Shown: positions 24,560 to 32,800, numbered from the stretch's first letter. The stretch: 64,000 bases of DNA from an uncultured Lactobacillus sp. (GCA_937874695.1 CALNAJ010000028.1:263512-327511); one strand, 5' to 3'. Program-made: numbers and translations. Notes: a model not told the origin generated them from the letters alone.

Positions 24560-24919
24560 TTTTTAACGGTTAAACATTGGACTTTGTCGCCTGCGGCTGC
24601 CAGAGATTCCGCCTGCTGTGGGGACCGCTTACAGCCAAAGGACGGGCTTCCAGCTCGGTTTGAAACCTCGCGAAATTCATGCGAGTTTCCAAACACGTCC
24701 CACGCTGTAAGTCCGGGAAGAAACAATCGCCCGGTCTAACACCGTCTTCACGGCTGGCTGCTTCTCTGGCCTCCTTCGGCTAAGCTAATTTTTAACCTAA
24801 ATTATTAACTGAATAGTGAGATCATTAGGCTCATACACGACATCTGACCGGTAACTTTAGAATTAACAAGTAAGCTTTAACACTTAAATCACGAATCTAA
24901 AATTCAGGAGGTTTTATTT
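24560..24919. other. Intergenic region between transporter and glucosidase
   Basis: Contains repeat copy 8 and then 137 bp of AT-rich sequence before the glucosidase AGGAGG. I see no terminator and no clear promoter, so the two genes may share a message that includes the repeat. Confidence 0.6.
24587..24782 (-). repeat. Structured intergenic repeat, copy 8
   Basis: First-subtype copy read on the minus strand. Ends CCAGAGA/TCTCTGG, a further double change from the other copies; cap ACCGGG/CCCGGA (one mismatch); hairpin GTTTGGAAACTCGC with GCGAGGTTTCAAAC. It begins 28 bp after the transporter stop. Confidence 0.9.
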
Positions 24920-26596
24920 ATGGCAACAACACAATGGTGGAAAAACGCCGTCGTTTATCAAGTTTACCCACGTAGTTTTCAAGACAGTAACAATGATGGT
25001 ATCGGCGATTTACCCGGCCTCACCCAACGCTTACCTTACATTAAGAAGTTGGGCGCCGATGTGATTTGGCTCAATCCAATTTACAAATCTCCAGACAAAG
25101 ACAACGGCTACGATATCAGCGACTACCGCCACATTCAGGACGCTTACGGCACCATGGCCGAGTTCAACCACATGCTGGCATCCGCGCACCAGCAGGGGTT
25201 AAAGATTCTGATGGACTTGGTCGTCAACCACACTTCCGATCAACACAATTGGTTCCAACAGAGTCGTCAATCCAAGGACAATCCCTACGCCGACTACTAC
25301 ATCTGGCGCGACCCGGTCGATGGCCACGAACCAAACAACTGGGGCTCCTACTTTAGCGGGTCAGCCTGGACCTTTGAGCCCAAGCGGCAACAGTATTACC
25401 TGCACCTCTTTGCGCCAGGCCAACCCGATCTCAACTGGGAAAATCCTAAGGTCCGCCAAGAAGTCTACAACCTCATGAAGTTCTGGCTGGATAAGGGCGT
25501 CGATGGCTTCCGCATGGACGTCATCAACCTGATCTCCAAACCAGCCGGCTTGCCCGACGCGCCGCAAGCACCGGGCGCCCTGTATGGCAACGTAGAACCA
25601 ATCGTTGCCGATGGGCCTAAGCTCAACGACTACCTCAAGGAAATGAATGAACAAGTCTTGTCCCACTATGACGTGATGACTGTGGGTGAAATGCCAAGTT
25701 CAACGCCAGAAGACGCCATTAACTACACCGGCTTTGACGCTCACGAACTCAACATGGTCTTCCAGTTCCAGCACGTCTCGTTAGCCCCAAATCCGGACAA
25801 ACGGCTGGGCAAGTGGAACGATGCTCCCGTCAAGCTGACTGAATTAAAGGCCGCCCTTTCCCGTTGGCAGAAAGCCCTGGATGGTCGTGGCTGGAACAGT
25901 CTTTACTGGAACAATCACGACCAACCCCGGACGATTTCACGTTTCGGTAACGACGCCCCAGAATATCGCGAACTCTCAGCTAAAATGTTGGGAACGACGC
26001 TGCACATGCTCCAGGGGACCCCTTACGTTTACGAGGGTGAGGAGCTGGGGGAGACCAACGTCCACTACACAAGTCTCGACCAATACGAGGACCTGGAGAG
26101 TATCAACGCCTACCACCAACTCGTCGAGCAGGAAAAGGCCGTTGACGGGCCAACCATGCTAAAGTATTTGGCCAACATGTCTCGCGACAACGCCCGGACG
26201 CCAATGCAATGGGACGATTCGACCAACGCTGGCTTCTCTCAGACCAAGCCGTGGTTCGCCTTGAATCCAAACTACACCAAGATCAATGCCGCGGTCGAAG
26301 TGGGCCAGCCGGACTCCGTCTTCAGCTACTATCAACGACTGATTGCCTTACGCCACAACAACGTGCTCATCGTTCACGGTTCTTACGAAGAGATCGACCC
26401 AGACGACGATCAAGTCTTTGCTTACCGCCGGCACTACCAGGGCCAGACGCTCCTGGTCATCAGTAACTTTACTGACCAGACCGTCACCAGAGACTACCAC
26501 CAAGACCAAGCGGATCAAAAGTTAATCGGCAACTACACCGATGACCTGGGAACCACGCTGCGGCCTTACGAAACTAAGGTTTACCGTTTCAATTAA
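24920..26596 (+). CDS. malL: Alpha-glucosidase, GH13 subfamily 31 (oligo-1,6-glucosidase-like)
   Basis: A 558-residue intracellular exo-glucosidase. The N terminus VVYQVYPRSFQDSNNDGIGD is characteristic of GH13_31. The nucleophile is Asp200 (GFRMDVINLI), the acid Glu257 (TVGEMPSS) and the third carboxylate Asp334 (NNHDQPR). The residue after the nucleophile is Val201. In this subfamily Val there is associated with alpha-1,6 specificity, while Ala or Thr goes with alpha-1,4. Isomaltose-type substrates are therefore favoured over maltose, an inference from one position. It follows the SLC45-type transporter and ends in a shared terminator. The symbol is by family similarity. Confidence 0.88.
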   Translation: MATTQWWKNAVVYQVYPRSFQDSNNDGIGDLPGLTQRLPYIKKLGADVIWLNPIYKSPDKDNGYDISDYRHIQDAYGTMAEFNHMLASAHQQGLKILMDLVVNHTSDQHNWFQQSRQSKDNPYADYYIWRDPVDGHEPNNWGSYFSGSAWTFEPKRQQYYLHLFAPGQPDLNWENPKVRQEVYNLMKFWLDKGVDGFRMDVINLISKPAGLPDAPQAPGALYGNVEPIVADGPKLNDYLKEMNEQVLSHYDVMTVGEMPSSTPEDAINYTGFDAHELNMVFQFQHVSLAPNPDKRLGKWNDAPVKLTELKAALSRWQKALDGRGWNSLYWNNHDQPRTISRFGNDAPEYRELSAKMLGTTLHMLQGTPYVYEGEELGETNVHYTSLDQYEDLESINAYHQLVEQEKAVDGPTMLKYLANMSRDNARTPMQWDDSTNAGFSQTKPWFALNPNYTKINAAVEVGQPDSVFSYYQRLIALRHNNVLIVHGSYEEIDPDDDQVFAYRRHYQGQTLLVISNFTDQTVTRDYHQDQADQKLIGNYTDDLGTTLRPYETKVYRFN

Positions 26597-26682
26597 CTGA
26601 TTTTTCTTCGTGGACGTGACTGCGAGCGCGTTCACGCTGAGATCTAGCACTGATGACACACGTCTTGCGTTGATCAGTTACC

Positions 26683-26731
26683 AAAAGCACCGTCTCACTC
26701 GGGTAATTCCCTGGATGAGGCGGTGCTTTTT
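26683..26731. terminator. Bidirectional terminator between malL and padR
   Basis: AAAAGCACCGTCTCA pairs with TGAGGCGGTGCTTTT (one G-U), with T-runs on both strands. Confidence 0.85.
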
Positions 26732-26739
26732 AGCTAAGC

Positions 26740-27285
26740 TTACTTTTCCAAATACTGCGCTAGCCACTCCACGTAATGGCTCTCGCGCTCAATCGCATGG
26801 TCCAGAATCAGGTAATGCCCGTAGGCCTGATCAATTGCTTTCTGATTGGGAAAGACTGTCTCCTGACGCTGCTGCAAGTGGTGCAACTGCGATTGATGGA
26901 GTTGGTACTGCTCCCGCAACATCGGTTGAATCCGCGGGTCGCTAGCCGTCTTAATGAAGTAGAGTTTCAGAATAAATTCGTCCTTGCTGGGCGTCAATTC
27001 CGGTGAGGGTTGGCTGACCCAGGCCACTAACTTCTCTCGACCCGCCGATGTCAGTGTGTATTGCTTCTTGGCCAACTTTTCGCCGGTCACTGTATCTTCG
27101 TGACTGATCTCACCGGCTGCCTCCAGCCGCTTCAGCATGGGATAAATCTGACTGTGCTGGGCCTGCCAGAATTCACCGATTTCATTTTCAAAAGCCTTAG
27201 CCAAGTCATACCCCGTCTGTGGGTGCTGATTCAGCAAGCCTAAAATAATATATTGTAGCCGATTACGTTGTCCGATAGTTGGCAT
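26740..27285 (-). CDS. padR: Phenolic acid-responsive repressor PadR
   Basis: A PadR-family winged-helix regulator of about 181 residues. The N-terminal part RLQYIILGLLNQHPQTGYDL is the PadR signature; FWQAQHSQIYPMLKRLEAAG is the recognition helix region; the C-terminal half is the coiled dimerisation domain. The start is uncertain: AAGGGGG touches the ATG at 27285, and a GTG at 27300 has no clear site. It is divergent from padA, and the shared interval contains the exact PadR box ATGT-N8-ACAT. In lactobacilli PadR represses padA until p-coumarate or ferulate is present. Confidence 0.93.
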   Translation of the reverse strand: MPTIGQRNRLQYIILGLLNQHPQTGYDLAKAFENEIGEFWQAQHSQIYPMLKRLEAAGEISHEDTVTGEKLAKKQYTLTSAGREKLVAWVSQPSPELTPSKDEFILKLYFIKTASDPRIQPMLREQYQLHQSQLHHLQQRQETVFPNQKAIDQAYGHYLILDHAIERESHYVEWLAQYLEK

Positions 27286-27354
27286 CCCCCTTGATTTCAC
27301 GCGGTTATTTACCTTTATTGAAACAGTTTAAGCTCAAAACTGCAAGAAAAACTG

Positions 27355-27420
27355 TTGACAAAGACGTGAATTCTGACTACACTAATCAAGTAAATTAAAA
27401 CATGTAATTAATTACATGTT
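27355..27420 (+). promoter_or_regulatory. padA promoter and PadR operator
   Basis: TTGACA (27355-27360) and TACACT (27378-27383) are 17 bp apart. The perfect 22-bp palindrome at 27399-27420 contains ATGT-AATTAATT-ACAT, which matches the known PadR box. Its position just after the start site fits repression. Confidence 0.9.
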
Positions 27421-27452
27421 CGTTTAGGCAGAATAGAAGGAGCACACAACTT

Positions 27453-27989
27453 ATGACTAAAGAATTTAAAACCTTAGATGACTTTTTAGGCACCCACTTT
27501 ATCTACACTTACGACAACGGCTGGGAATACGAATGGTACGCGAAGAACGACCACACCGTTGATTACCGAATCCACGGCGGCATGGTTGCTGGCCGTTGGG
27601 TAACGGATCAAGAAGCCAACATCGTTATGCTGGTTCCTGGCATCTACAAGGTTGCCTGGACGGAACCAACCGGGACCGACGTGGCCTTGGACTTTGTTCC
27701 TAACGAAGGTAAGCTGAACGGGACCATCTTCTTCCCTAAGTGGGTTCAAGACCATCCTGAAATCACGGTGACTTACCAAAACGAACACATTGACGTGATG
27801 GAAGCTGCTCGGGAAAAGTACGACACTTACCCCAAGCTGGTCGTTCCAGAATTTGCCAAAATCACCTACATGGGCGATGCTGGCCAAAACAACGAGGACG
27901 TCATCAGCGAAGCCCCTTACGCCAGCTTGCCAGACGACATCCGTGCCGGCAAGTACTTCGACGAAAACTACAAGCGGCTTAACAAGTAA
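27453..27989 (+). CDS. padA: Phenolic acid decarboxylase
   Basis: Decarboxylates p-coumaric, ferulic and caffeic acids to vinyl phenols in the cytoplasm, as a detoxification step that uses no cofactor. The 178-residue length is exact for the family. The active-site set is intact: Tyr18 and Tyr20 ([13 protein letters not shown]), Arg48 (VAGRWV) and Glu71 (VAWTEPTG). The ATG follows AGAAGGAG. It is divergent from padR under the PadR operator, and a strong terminator follows. With the sulfotransferase at 567 it is the second phenol-active enzyme in the window. Confidence 0.96.
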   Translation: MTKEFKTLDDFLGTHFIYTYDNGWEYEWYAKNDHTVDYRIHGGMVAGRWVTDQEANIVMLVPGIYKVAWTEPTGTDVALDFVPNEGKLNGTIFFPKWVQDHPEITVTYQNEHIDVMEAAREKYDTYPKLVVPEFAKITYMGDAGQNNEDVISEAPYASLPDDIRAGKYFDENYKRLNK

Positions 27990-28050
27990 TTTCAAAATAG
28001 CACCGTCGCCTGCAACTGCGAGGTAACCTCTTACAAGCGACCTTTAAAAG

Positions 28051-28094
28051 CGATGACCCACAGTTTAAGTTGAACTGTGGATCACCGTTTTTTT
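28051..28094 (+). terminator. Terminator of padA
   Basis: CGATGACCCACAGTT pairs with AACTGTGGATCACCG (two mismatches), followed by TTTTTTT. Between the padA stop and this stem, TCGCCTGCAACTGC (near 28007) faintly resembles a repeat-family terminus. Confidence 0.85.
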
Positions 28095-28168
28095 ATCCCG
28101 TAAAAACACCCCCACCGCATTTTGTGGCATACTAGAACTTAATCCGATAGAAAGTAGGTCATTCACTC

Positions 28169-28627
28169 ATGGCAAATTATATTCAAGAAATCCGTGGTCT
28201 TGTTGGTCACCGACCATTAATTCTCAACGCTGCCGGTGCTATTTTGGTTAATGACCGGCAGGAAGTCCTGCTCAACCTGCGAACCGATACCCACAATTGG
28301 AGTCTGCCCGGAGGTTACCTCGAATACGGCGAAACCTTCGACCAGGCCTGCGTCCGCGAGTACAAAGAAGACGCCGGTATTGACGTTGAAATCGTCCGAC
28401 CCCTAGGACTGTTCGATCAAGGTTTTACGACCTATCCCAATGGCGACGAAACGCAAGTGATCTCGCGTCTTTACCTCGTTAAACAGGTCGGCGGACACAC
28501 GCTGCGTGAAGAGACTGACGAGACGTTAGACCTGCAATATTTCTCCTTCGACAGCCTGCCACCTTTGTTGAATCAGCAGACGGCAGACATGTTAGAGGCG
28601 GGACGGGACTACTTCGCCACAAAGTAA
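28169..28627 (+). CDS. Nudix hydrolase
   Basis: A 152-residue Nudix pyrophosphatase. The Nudix box is GYLEYGETFDQACVREYKED followed by AGI. It fits G-x5-E-x7-REUxEExGU except that the second Glu of EE is Asp. NWSLPGG precedes it as usual, and GDETQVISRLYLV resembles nucleotide-sugar or NDP-type members. The substrate is unknown. It is monocistronic, with a hairpin terminator shared with the small membrane protein gene on the other strand. Confidence 0.88.
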   Translation: MANYIQEIRGLVGHRPLILNAAGAILVNDRQEVLLNLRTDTHNWSLPGGYLEYGETFDQACVREYKEDAGIDVEIVRPLGLFDQGFTTYPNGDETQVISRLYLVKQVGGHTLREETDETLDLQYFSFDSLPPLLNQQTADMLEAGRDYFATK

Positions 28628-28656
28628 AAAAACTACTAGTTTCAGTAGTTGATCCA

Positions 28657-28696
28657 AAATAAGCAGGACCGTGGAAATTCACGACCCCGCTTATTT
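28657..28696. terminator. Bidirectional terminator after the Nudix gene
   Basis: AAATAAGC pairs with GCTTATTT, with an inner CGTG/CACG pairing. It overlaps the stop of the convergent small gene. A smaller hairpin, AACTACT/AGTAGTT, lies just before it. Confidence 0.65.
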
Positions 28697-28873
28697 ATGC
28701 TCTTTCGTATCCCAACCCAAGCTCACCAAGATTAGAAAAGCTCCCGTCCCGAAACCCACCGAGCGCGTGGTGGCAGTGTCAAAATTCCAGATACTGATTT
28801 CAGCCAATACGCAGAGGATGCCCAACCAAAACGAAACGGTGCGATAGAATCGGCGATTGAAGTGAAACCACAT
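28691..28873 (-). CDS. Small two-helix membrane protein
   Basis: A 60-residue protein with a basic N terminus (MWFHFNRRFYRT) and two hydrophobic stretches, SFWLGILCVLAEISIW and GFGTGAFLILVSLGW. It ends in a charged tail. AAGGAGG is 7 nt before the ATG, which argues strongly that it is a real gene despite its size. No family is recognised. Confidence 0.65.
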   Translation of the reverse strand: MWFHFNRRFYRTVSFWLGILCVLAEISIWNFDTATTRSVGFGTGAFLILVSLGWDTKEHK

Positions 28874-28964
28874 ACCGCCACCTCCTTAAAATTGATTAGC
28901 CATAAGCTACCATATTTTAAGTAACATAGGTGGGTGAACACTGGGTTTCGTTCGGCGAAAGTCC

Positions 28965-30761
28965 CTACTTCTCTAAATCTAAAACAGCATTGAATACTTC
29001 CTGGGGCAGCTCAATATCACTGTGGGCCGCTTGCCGCTTGTTCACGCTCTGACGGCGCAACAGGGCTTGTTTCTTTGACGCACTCTTCTTGTCGCCGCTG
29101 ACCGCCGCATTCTTCCGTAACGGTGGCACGTCTACTCTGGCTAACGCCTTCCCCTCAACGACGGATTGGACCGGCATTGGGTAGAGTTTCCGAGGAATGA
29201 CGAATTTTAGCTTGTGGACCAGCTCCTGGGCCACTCGAGGCGCGTCCTCGCGATGAACCACGAAGGATAACGCATCTACCCGAGCGTAATTGACATGAAC
29301 TTCCAGCTTGACCACATCGGCAATATCGTAGCCGGCCAACTCAGTCGTCAGCGTCGCATACCCATGGGAGACGGACTTCAACGCATTGAAGAAGTCATAG
29401 GCAATCTCGGCAAATGGCAGCTCGTAGTTCAGGACGACCAGATCTCCCTGATTACTCATATCCTGCAATGTCCCTTTGTGCTGATCGGCCAATTTCATCA
29501 CAGCTCCCAGGCTCTCATTGGTCGTAGTGATGGTCGCCTTCGCCAGTGGTTCCTCGACGTAATCCACCTGTGAATAGTCGGGGAATTTAATCGGATTATC
29601 CACAATGACCGGCTCATCCTGATTCTTCAAATGCACGTGATACGTGACGTTAGGCGCCGTTGTCAGAACATCCAGCCCATATTCATCGTGCAGGCGTTCG
29701 CGGATGATCTGAAGGTGAAAGATACCCAAAAAGCCACAACGGAAACCAGCGCCGAGGGCCTCGGAATTCTCAGCGTGATAGTGAAATGAGGTATCATTCA
29801 GTGCTAACTTTTCTACAGCCAGCTGAAGGTCATGGTAGTGGTCACCCTGGGGATAGAAGCCGGCAAAGACCATTGACTGGGCAGGCTGGTAGCCTGGTAA
29901 AGCCGTGGCGGTCGGATTGACGGCCGTCGTCAGCGTATCTCCAACACGCAAGGCCTGAGGATCTTTCAGGCCGGTCACCACATACCCGACATCCCCAACG
30001 CCCAGCTGCTTAACGGCTACCCGTTGCGGCGCAAAAATACCGATTTCATTGGCACTGACAGTCTGCTGATTGGCCATCAACAATAGCTGGTCGTGCGCCT
30101 GCAAGGTGCCGTCCAGCAGCCGCACGTAGGCGATAATGCCCTTGAACGCGTCGTACTGGGAATCAAAGACTAACGCCTTAAGCGGTTGTTTAGCATTCCC
30201 CGTTGGCGCTGGAATCGTGGTGTAAATTGCCTCCAAAACGTCGTGCACGTTGAGACCGGTCTTCGCCGAAATTTTCAGCATGGTGGCATCCTCAAATTCA
30301 GGTGACAGCGCGCGAATCTGCTCGGCGGTGCGGTTGACATCGGCTGCAGCGGCATCAATCTTGTTGATCACGGGAATCACGACCAGGTGGTTGTCCTGCG
30401 CGAGCCGCAAGTTGGCCACAGTCTGGGCCTGAACCCCCTGCGTGGCATCGACTAACAGGATTGCCCCGTCACTAGCGGCCAGACTCTTCGATACCTCATA
30501 GGTAAAATCCACGTGCCCTGGGGTGTCGATAAAATTATATTCATACTCCTGGCCATCGTCGGCGTGGTAGTAGTTCCGCACCGTCCGTGACTTCACGGTG
30601 ACCCCGTGGGCTTGTTCAACGGCCAGATCATCGAGTAACTGAGCCTTACTGTCACGGTCGTTGACGGTCTGTGTCTGCTCCATGATACGGTCGGCCAACG
30701 TGGATTTCCCGTGGTCGATGTGGGCAATGATGGCAAAATTTCTGATATGACTAGAATTCAT
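28965..30761 (-). CDS. lepA: Elongation factor 4 (LepA) paralogue
   Basis: A 598-residue translational GTPase with LepA domain order. G1 is AHIDHGKSTLADRI, G3 DTPGHVDFTYEVSKSLA, G4 NKID and G5 SAKTG. The start is the ATG at 30761, which overlaps the TetR stop by 11 bp, so translation is coupled. It diverges from canonical LepA in two places. Switch I reads EQAHGVTVKSRTV where LepA has ERERGITIKAQTV. The C-terminal block KDVTAKCYGGDISRKRKLL is replaced by KNAAVSGDKKSASKKQALL, losing the Cys-Tyr-Gly-Gly motif. It therefore looks like an accessory, regulated copy; the housekeeping lepA is probably elsewhere. Confidence 0.85.
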   Translation of the reverse strand: MNSSHIRNFAIIAHIDHGKSTLADRIMEQTQTVNDRDSKAQLLDDLAVEQAHGVTVKSRTVRNYYHADDGQEYEYNFIDTPGHVDFTYEVSKSLAASDGAILLVDATQGVQAQTVANLRLAQDNHLVVIPVINKIDAAAADVNRTAEQIRALSPEFEDATMLKISAKTGLNVHDVLEAIYTTIPAPTGNAKQPLKALVFDSQYDAFKGIIAYVRLLDGTLQAHDQLLLMANQQTVSANEIGIFAPQRVAVKQLGVGDVGYVVTGLKDPQALRVGDTLTTAVNPTATALPGYQPAQSMVFAGFYPQGDHYHDLQLAVEKLALNDTSFHYHAENSEALGAGFRCGFLGIFHLQIIRERLHDEYGLDVLTTAPNVTYHVHLKNQDEPVIVDNPIKFPDYSQVDYVEEPLAKATITTTNESLGAVMKLADQHKGTLQDMSNQGDLVVLNYELPFAEIAYDFFNALKSVSHGYATLTTELAGYDIADVVKLEVHVNYARVDALSFVVHREDAPRVAQELVHKLKFVIPRKLYPMPVQSVVEGKALARVDVPPLRKNAAVSGDKKSASKKQALLRRQSVNKRQAAHSDIELPQEVFNAVLDLEK

Positions 30762-31416
30762 GGGTGAATTTCTCCTTAAAGATTCCATCGAGGTAGAAGC
30801 CAAACGTCTGTTGGGCTTCGGCCTCAAGGTTGATTTGAAACGCCGGAAAGGCGGCGGTTAATGTTGTCTGATTAAATTGGTCCAAGTCTGAAAGATTCAT
30901 CAGGCCACTGATGATAGCGCTCTGAATCACAAAAAGATGGGCCGCCACCTGGGCGTCGAGTCCGGGAAGCTTGGCAGCCAACACCTCTCCCAGCTTGACG
31001 TTCACGGCATATAGGTCGTGCCGCCCCCTCGCAGTCTGCGTGCGGTCGGCATGTGCTTCTAACACCGGACCTCGCAAGGCATTCAACCGCACGAGCGTCG
31101 CATGCTGGGTAATGAGTGCTTGCGTCTCAGCCAACAGATACGTCTTCATCTGAGTTGGCGTCATCTCTGATTCAGCCGCCAAGCGGGTGATCAACTGCTG
31201 AAAGTAGTCCTGGTACCCCTCGAGGAGGAGTGTCATAAAGATACTCTCCTTAGTTTGGTAATAATTGAATAAGGTTCCCTTGGCAACGCCGGCCTGCCGG
31301 GCAATCATTGCCATCGAGATATCACTAAACGCGTGTGTCTGAAAGAGTTGCCAGGCCGCTACGGCGATGCGCTGGGCCTTGGCCATCTTCTGCGTGGGCG
31401 TTAAGACATTGGCCAT
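30751..31416 (-). CDS. TetR-family regulator coupled to the LepA paralogue
   Basis: A 221-residue TetR repressor. The ATG at 31416 (MANVLTPTQKMAKAQRI) has CGGAGGTG 6 nt upstream; the longer frame lacks a site. The HTH reads ISMAMIARQAGVAKGTLFNY, followed by YQTKESIF, which is textbook TetR. The C-terminal ligand domain is not assignable. It is followed by the overlapping lepA start, so one message makes both. A dyad downstream of its promoter suggests autorepression, which would make the lepA paralogue inducible by the TetR ligand. Confidence 0.88.
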   Translation of the reverse strand: MANVLTPTQKMAKAQRIAVAAWQLFQTHAFSDISMAMIARQAGVAKGTLFNYYQTKESIFMTLLLEGYQDYFQQLITRLAAESEMTPTQMKTYLLAETQALITQHATLVRLNALRGPVLEAHADRTQTARGRHDLYAVNVKLGEVLAAKLPGLDAQVAAHLFVIQSAIISGLMNLSDLDQFNQTTLTAAFPAFQINLEAEAQQTFGFYLDGIFKEKFTHEF

Positions 31417-31445
31417 CTGAAACACCTCCGTTGGATTTTTCAAAA

Positions 31446-31495
31446 TTGACTGTTGGTCATTTTTAATATACTAGCCCTTTCCTGGTAATTGTCAA
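31446..31495 (-). promoter_or_regulatory. Promoter and candidate operator of the TetR-lepA operon
   Basis: On the minus strand TTGACA (31490-31495) and TAGTAT (31468-31473) are 16 bp apart. A short dyad, TGAC-N5-GTCA (31447-31459), lies just downstream and could be the TetR site. Confidence 0.5.
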
Positions 31496-31603
31496 CTGAT
31501 TCATTGGATTAATGTCTCGTCGTCCAACCATTTAGAGTATAATAATATTGTCATTATAAAAACTTAACCTTTGTCTTATTTATTGCTGGTGATTATCAGA
31601 CTC

Positions 31604-31689
31604 TATAGGGCCATAACGTTCCTATAGAACCAACAAGGCAAGTGACTTCAGCGCAGCAGAGGCCGAAATGGGCCGCGGCTGAAATTTTT
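31604..31689 (+). promoter_or_regulatory. Structured leader with terminator before the zinc-ribbon cluster
   Basis: A TATAAT box lies near 31535. The following leader, roughly 180 nt, holds an inverted repeat TATAGG...CCTATA (31604-31626). It then has a terminator-like stem: TTCAGC with GCTGAA (31646-31651, 31678-31683), an inner GGCC/GGCC, and ATTTTT. That stem ends about 23 nt before the AAGGAG of the first zinc-ribbon gene. It could be an attenuator. I recognise no riboswitch or T-box class in it. Confidence 0.5.
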
Positions 31690-31726
31690 ACATATTCCAC
31701 ACATGACTGGATAAGGAGTGATTCTC

Positions 31727-32800
31727 ATGAAGATGTGTCCAAATTGTCATCATCCAGTGGCTTCGGACAGTATATTCTGCGAAAATTGCGGCTTCGACCT
31801 GCGTAAGGCGCCAAGCAAGCCGAAACAATCTCGGCGTGGGCTGCGGACTGCCAAACCGGGTAAGGGGACGAAATGGCTTACCCGCACCGTTTGGACTGTT
31901 CTAGCAGTCGCTGTGATTATCGTCGCCACGTTAGGCTTCTCATTTTATAACAAGCAAGTAGGCAAGGAGAAACAAGTTGCCAATATGGCCGATATGATTA
32001 CGAATAACCAGAGCAACGACCTCGCCAAGGTCATGGTCAGCGATAATCCCAACTTAAAGATTACCGGAAATACCGTTCAACCCTTATTGACTTACGCACG
32101 GACACATAAGAACTACACCAAGGCTTTCCAGCGGGCGTTAATGACGAGTGGTGAGACCCGTGACCAGTCGTTTAAGTTGATTACAGATGGGCACACCATG
32201 CTGGTCTTCCCAATTTATAAATTACGGGTCAGAACAATGCATCCGGTTCTCACCACCAACGTTGCCAATGCCACGCTGGAAGCCAATGGCACTCCACTGG
32301 TCACCGCCAAGAATAGCCACTTTACCTACACCGCTGGTCCCCTATTTCCTGGCCACTACGCGTTCAAGCTTTCTGGCAGTCGGTCAAAAGCCACCGCACA
32401 CGCCAACCTGATGAAGAGTAATGACGTCCATCGACAGATCAGTCTGCTAGCAACCGGTACAACGACCGGTAAAGATGAAGTCTCTAACGACGCGGACACC
32501 ACCAGCGATGGTCAACCTACCGCTGACGAGGATTCTGCTGACAATAAAACCAGCACGGGGAAAGAGGCAACGGCTCTCTCAAGTAGCGACCAAGAAGGCA
32601 TCAACGCGGCCAGTAACGAGTTTGGCTTTGATGTGGATGACAATACCTACACTGTCTCTACACCAGCTGACAGCATGCTCGAAATCAAAGTCTATGATAA
32701 GTCCTCAGGTCAACACGAGGGAACTTTCCGTTACGACCAAATTCACAGCATCGTCAGTGAATACAACCCAGATACTAATAAATTTGAAACCAACGACTAA
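31727..32800 (+). CDS. Zinc-ribbon membrane-anchored protein (TcaA-like)
   Basis: A 357-residue protein. The ATG at 31727 is 8 nt after AAGGAG; the GTG at 31718 is too close. The N-terminal zinc ribbon is CPNCHHPVASDSIFCENCG. A basic stretch and one TM helix (VWTVLAVAVIIVATLGFSFY, about residues 50-72) follow, then a large outside region beginning ANMADMITNNQSNDL. The region ends in a Ser/Thr/Asp-rich linker and a small C-terminal domain. The layout matches TcaA-type envelope proteins, whose cytoplasmic ribbon may sense a signal. It is the first gene of a four-gene cluster. Confidence 0.75.
   Translation: MKMCPNCHHPVASDSIFCENCGFDLRKAPSKPKQSRRGLRTAKPGKGTKWLTRTVWTVLAVAVIIVATLGFSFYNKQVGKEKQVANMADMITNNQSNDLAKVMVSDNPNLKITGNTVQPLLTYARTHKNYTKAFQRALMTSGETRDQSFKLITDGHTMLVFPIYKLRVRTMHPVLTTNVANATLEANGTPLVTAKNSHFTYTAGPLFPGHYAFKLSGSRSKATAHANLMKSNDVHRQISLLATGTTTGKDEVSNDADTTSDGQPTADEDSADNKTSTGKEATALSSSDQEGINAASNEFGFDVDDNTYTVSTPADSMLEIKVYDKSSGQHEGTFRYDQIHSIVSEYNPDTNKFETND

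Noticed and set aside
2449..24782. Repeat family as a MITE or insertion-sequence remnant
   Set aside because: I see no target-site duplications or transposase fragments, and paired changes in internal stems are better explained by structural constraint. Not fully excluded.
28000..28045. Possible decayed ninth repeat copy after padA
   Set aside because: Only TCGCCTGCAACTGC and a CTTACA resemble the family; no stem can be built.
31604..31689. Leader of the zinc-ribbon cluster as a T-box or known riboswitch
   Set aside because: No GGTGGTACC block and no aptamer consensus that I know is present.
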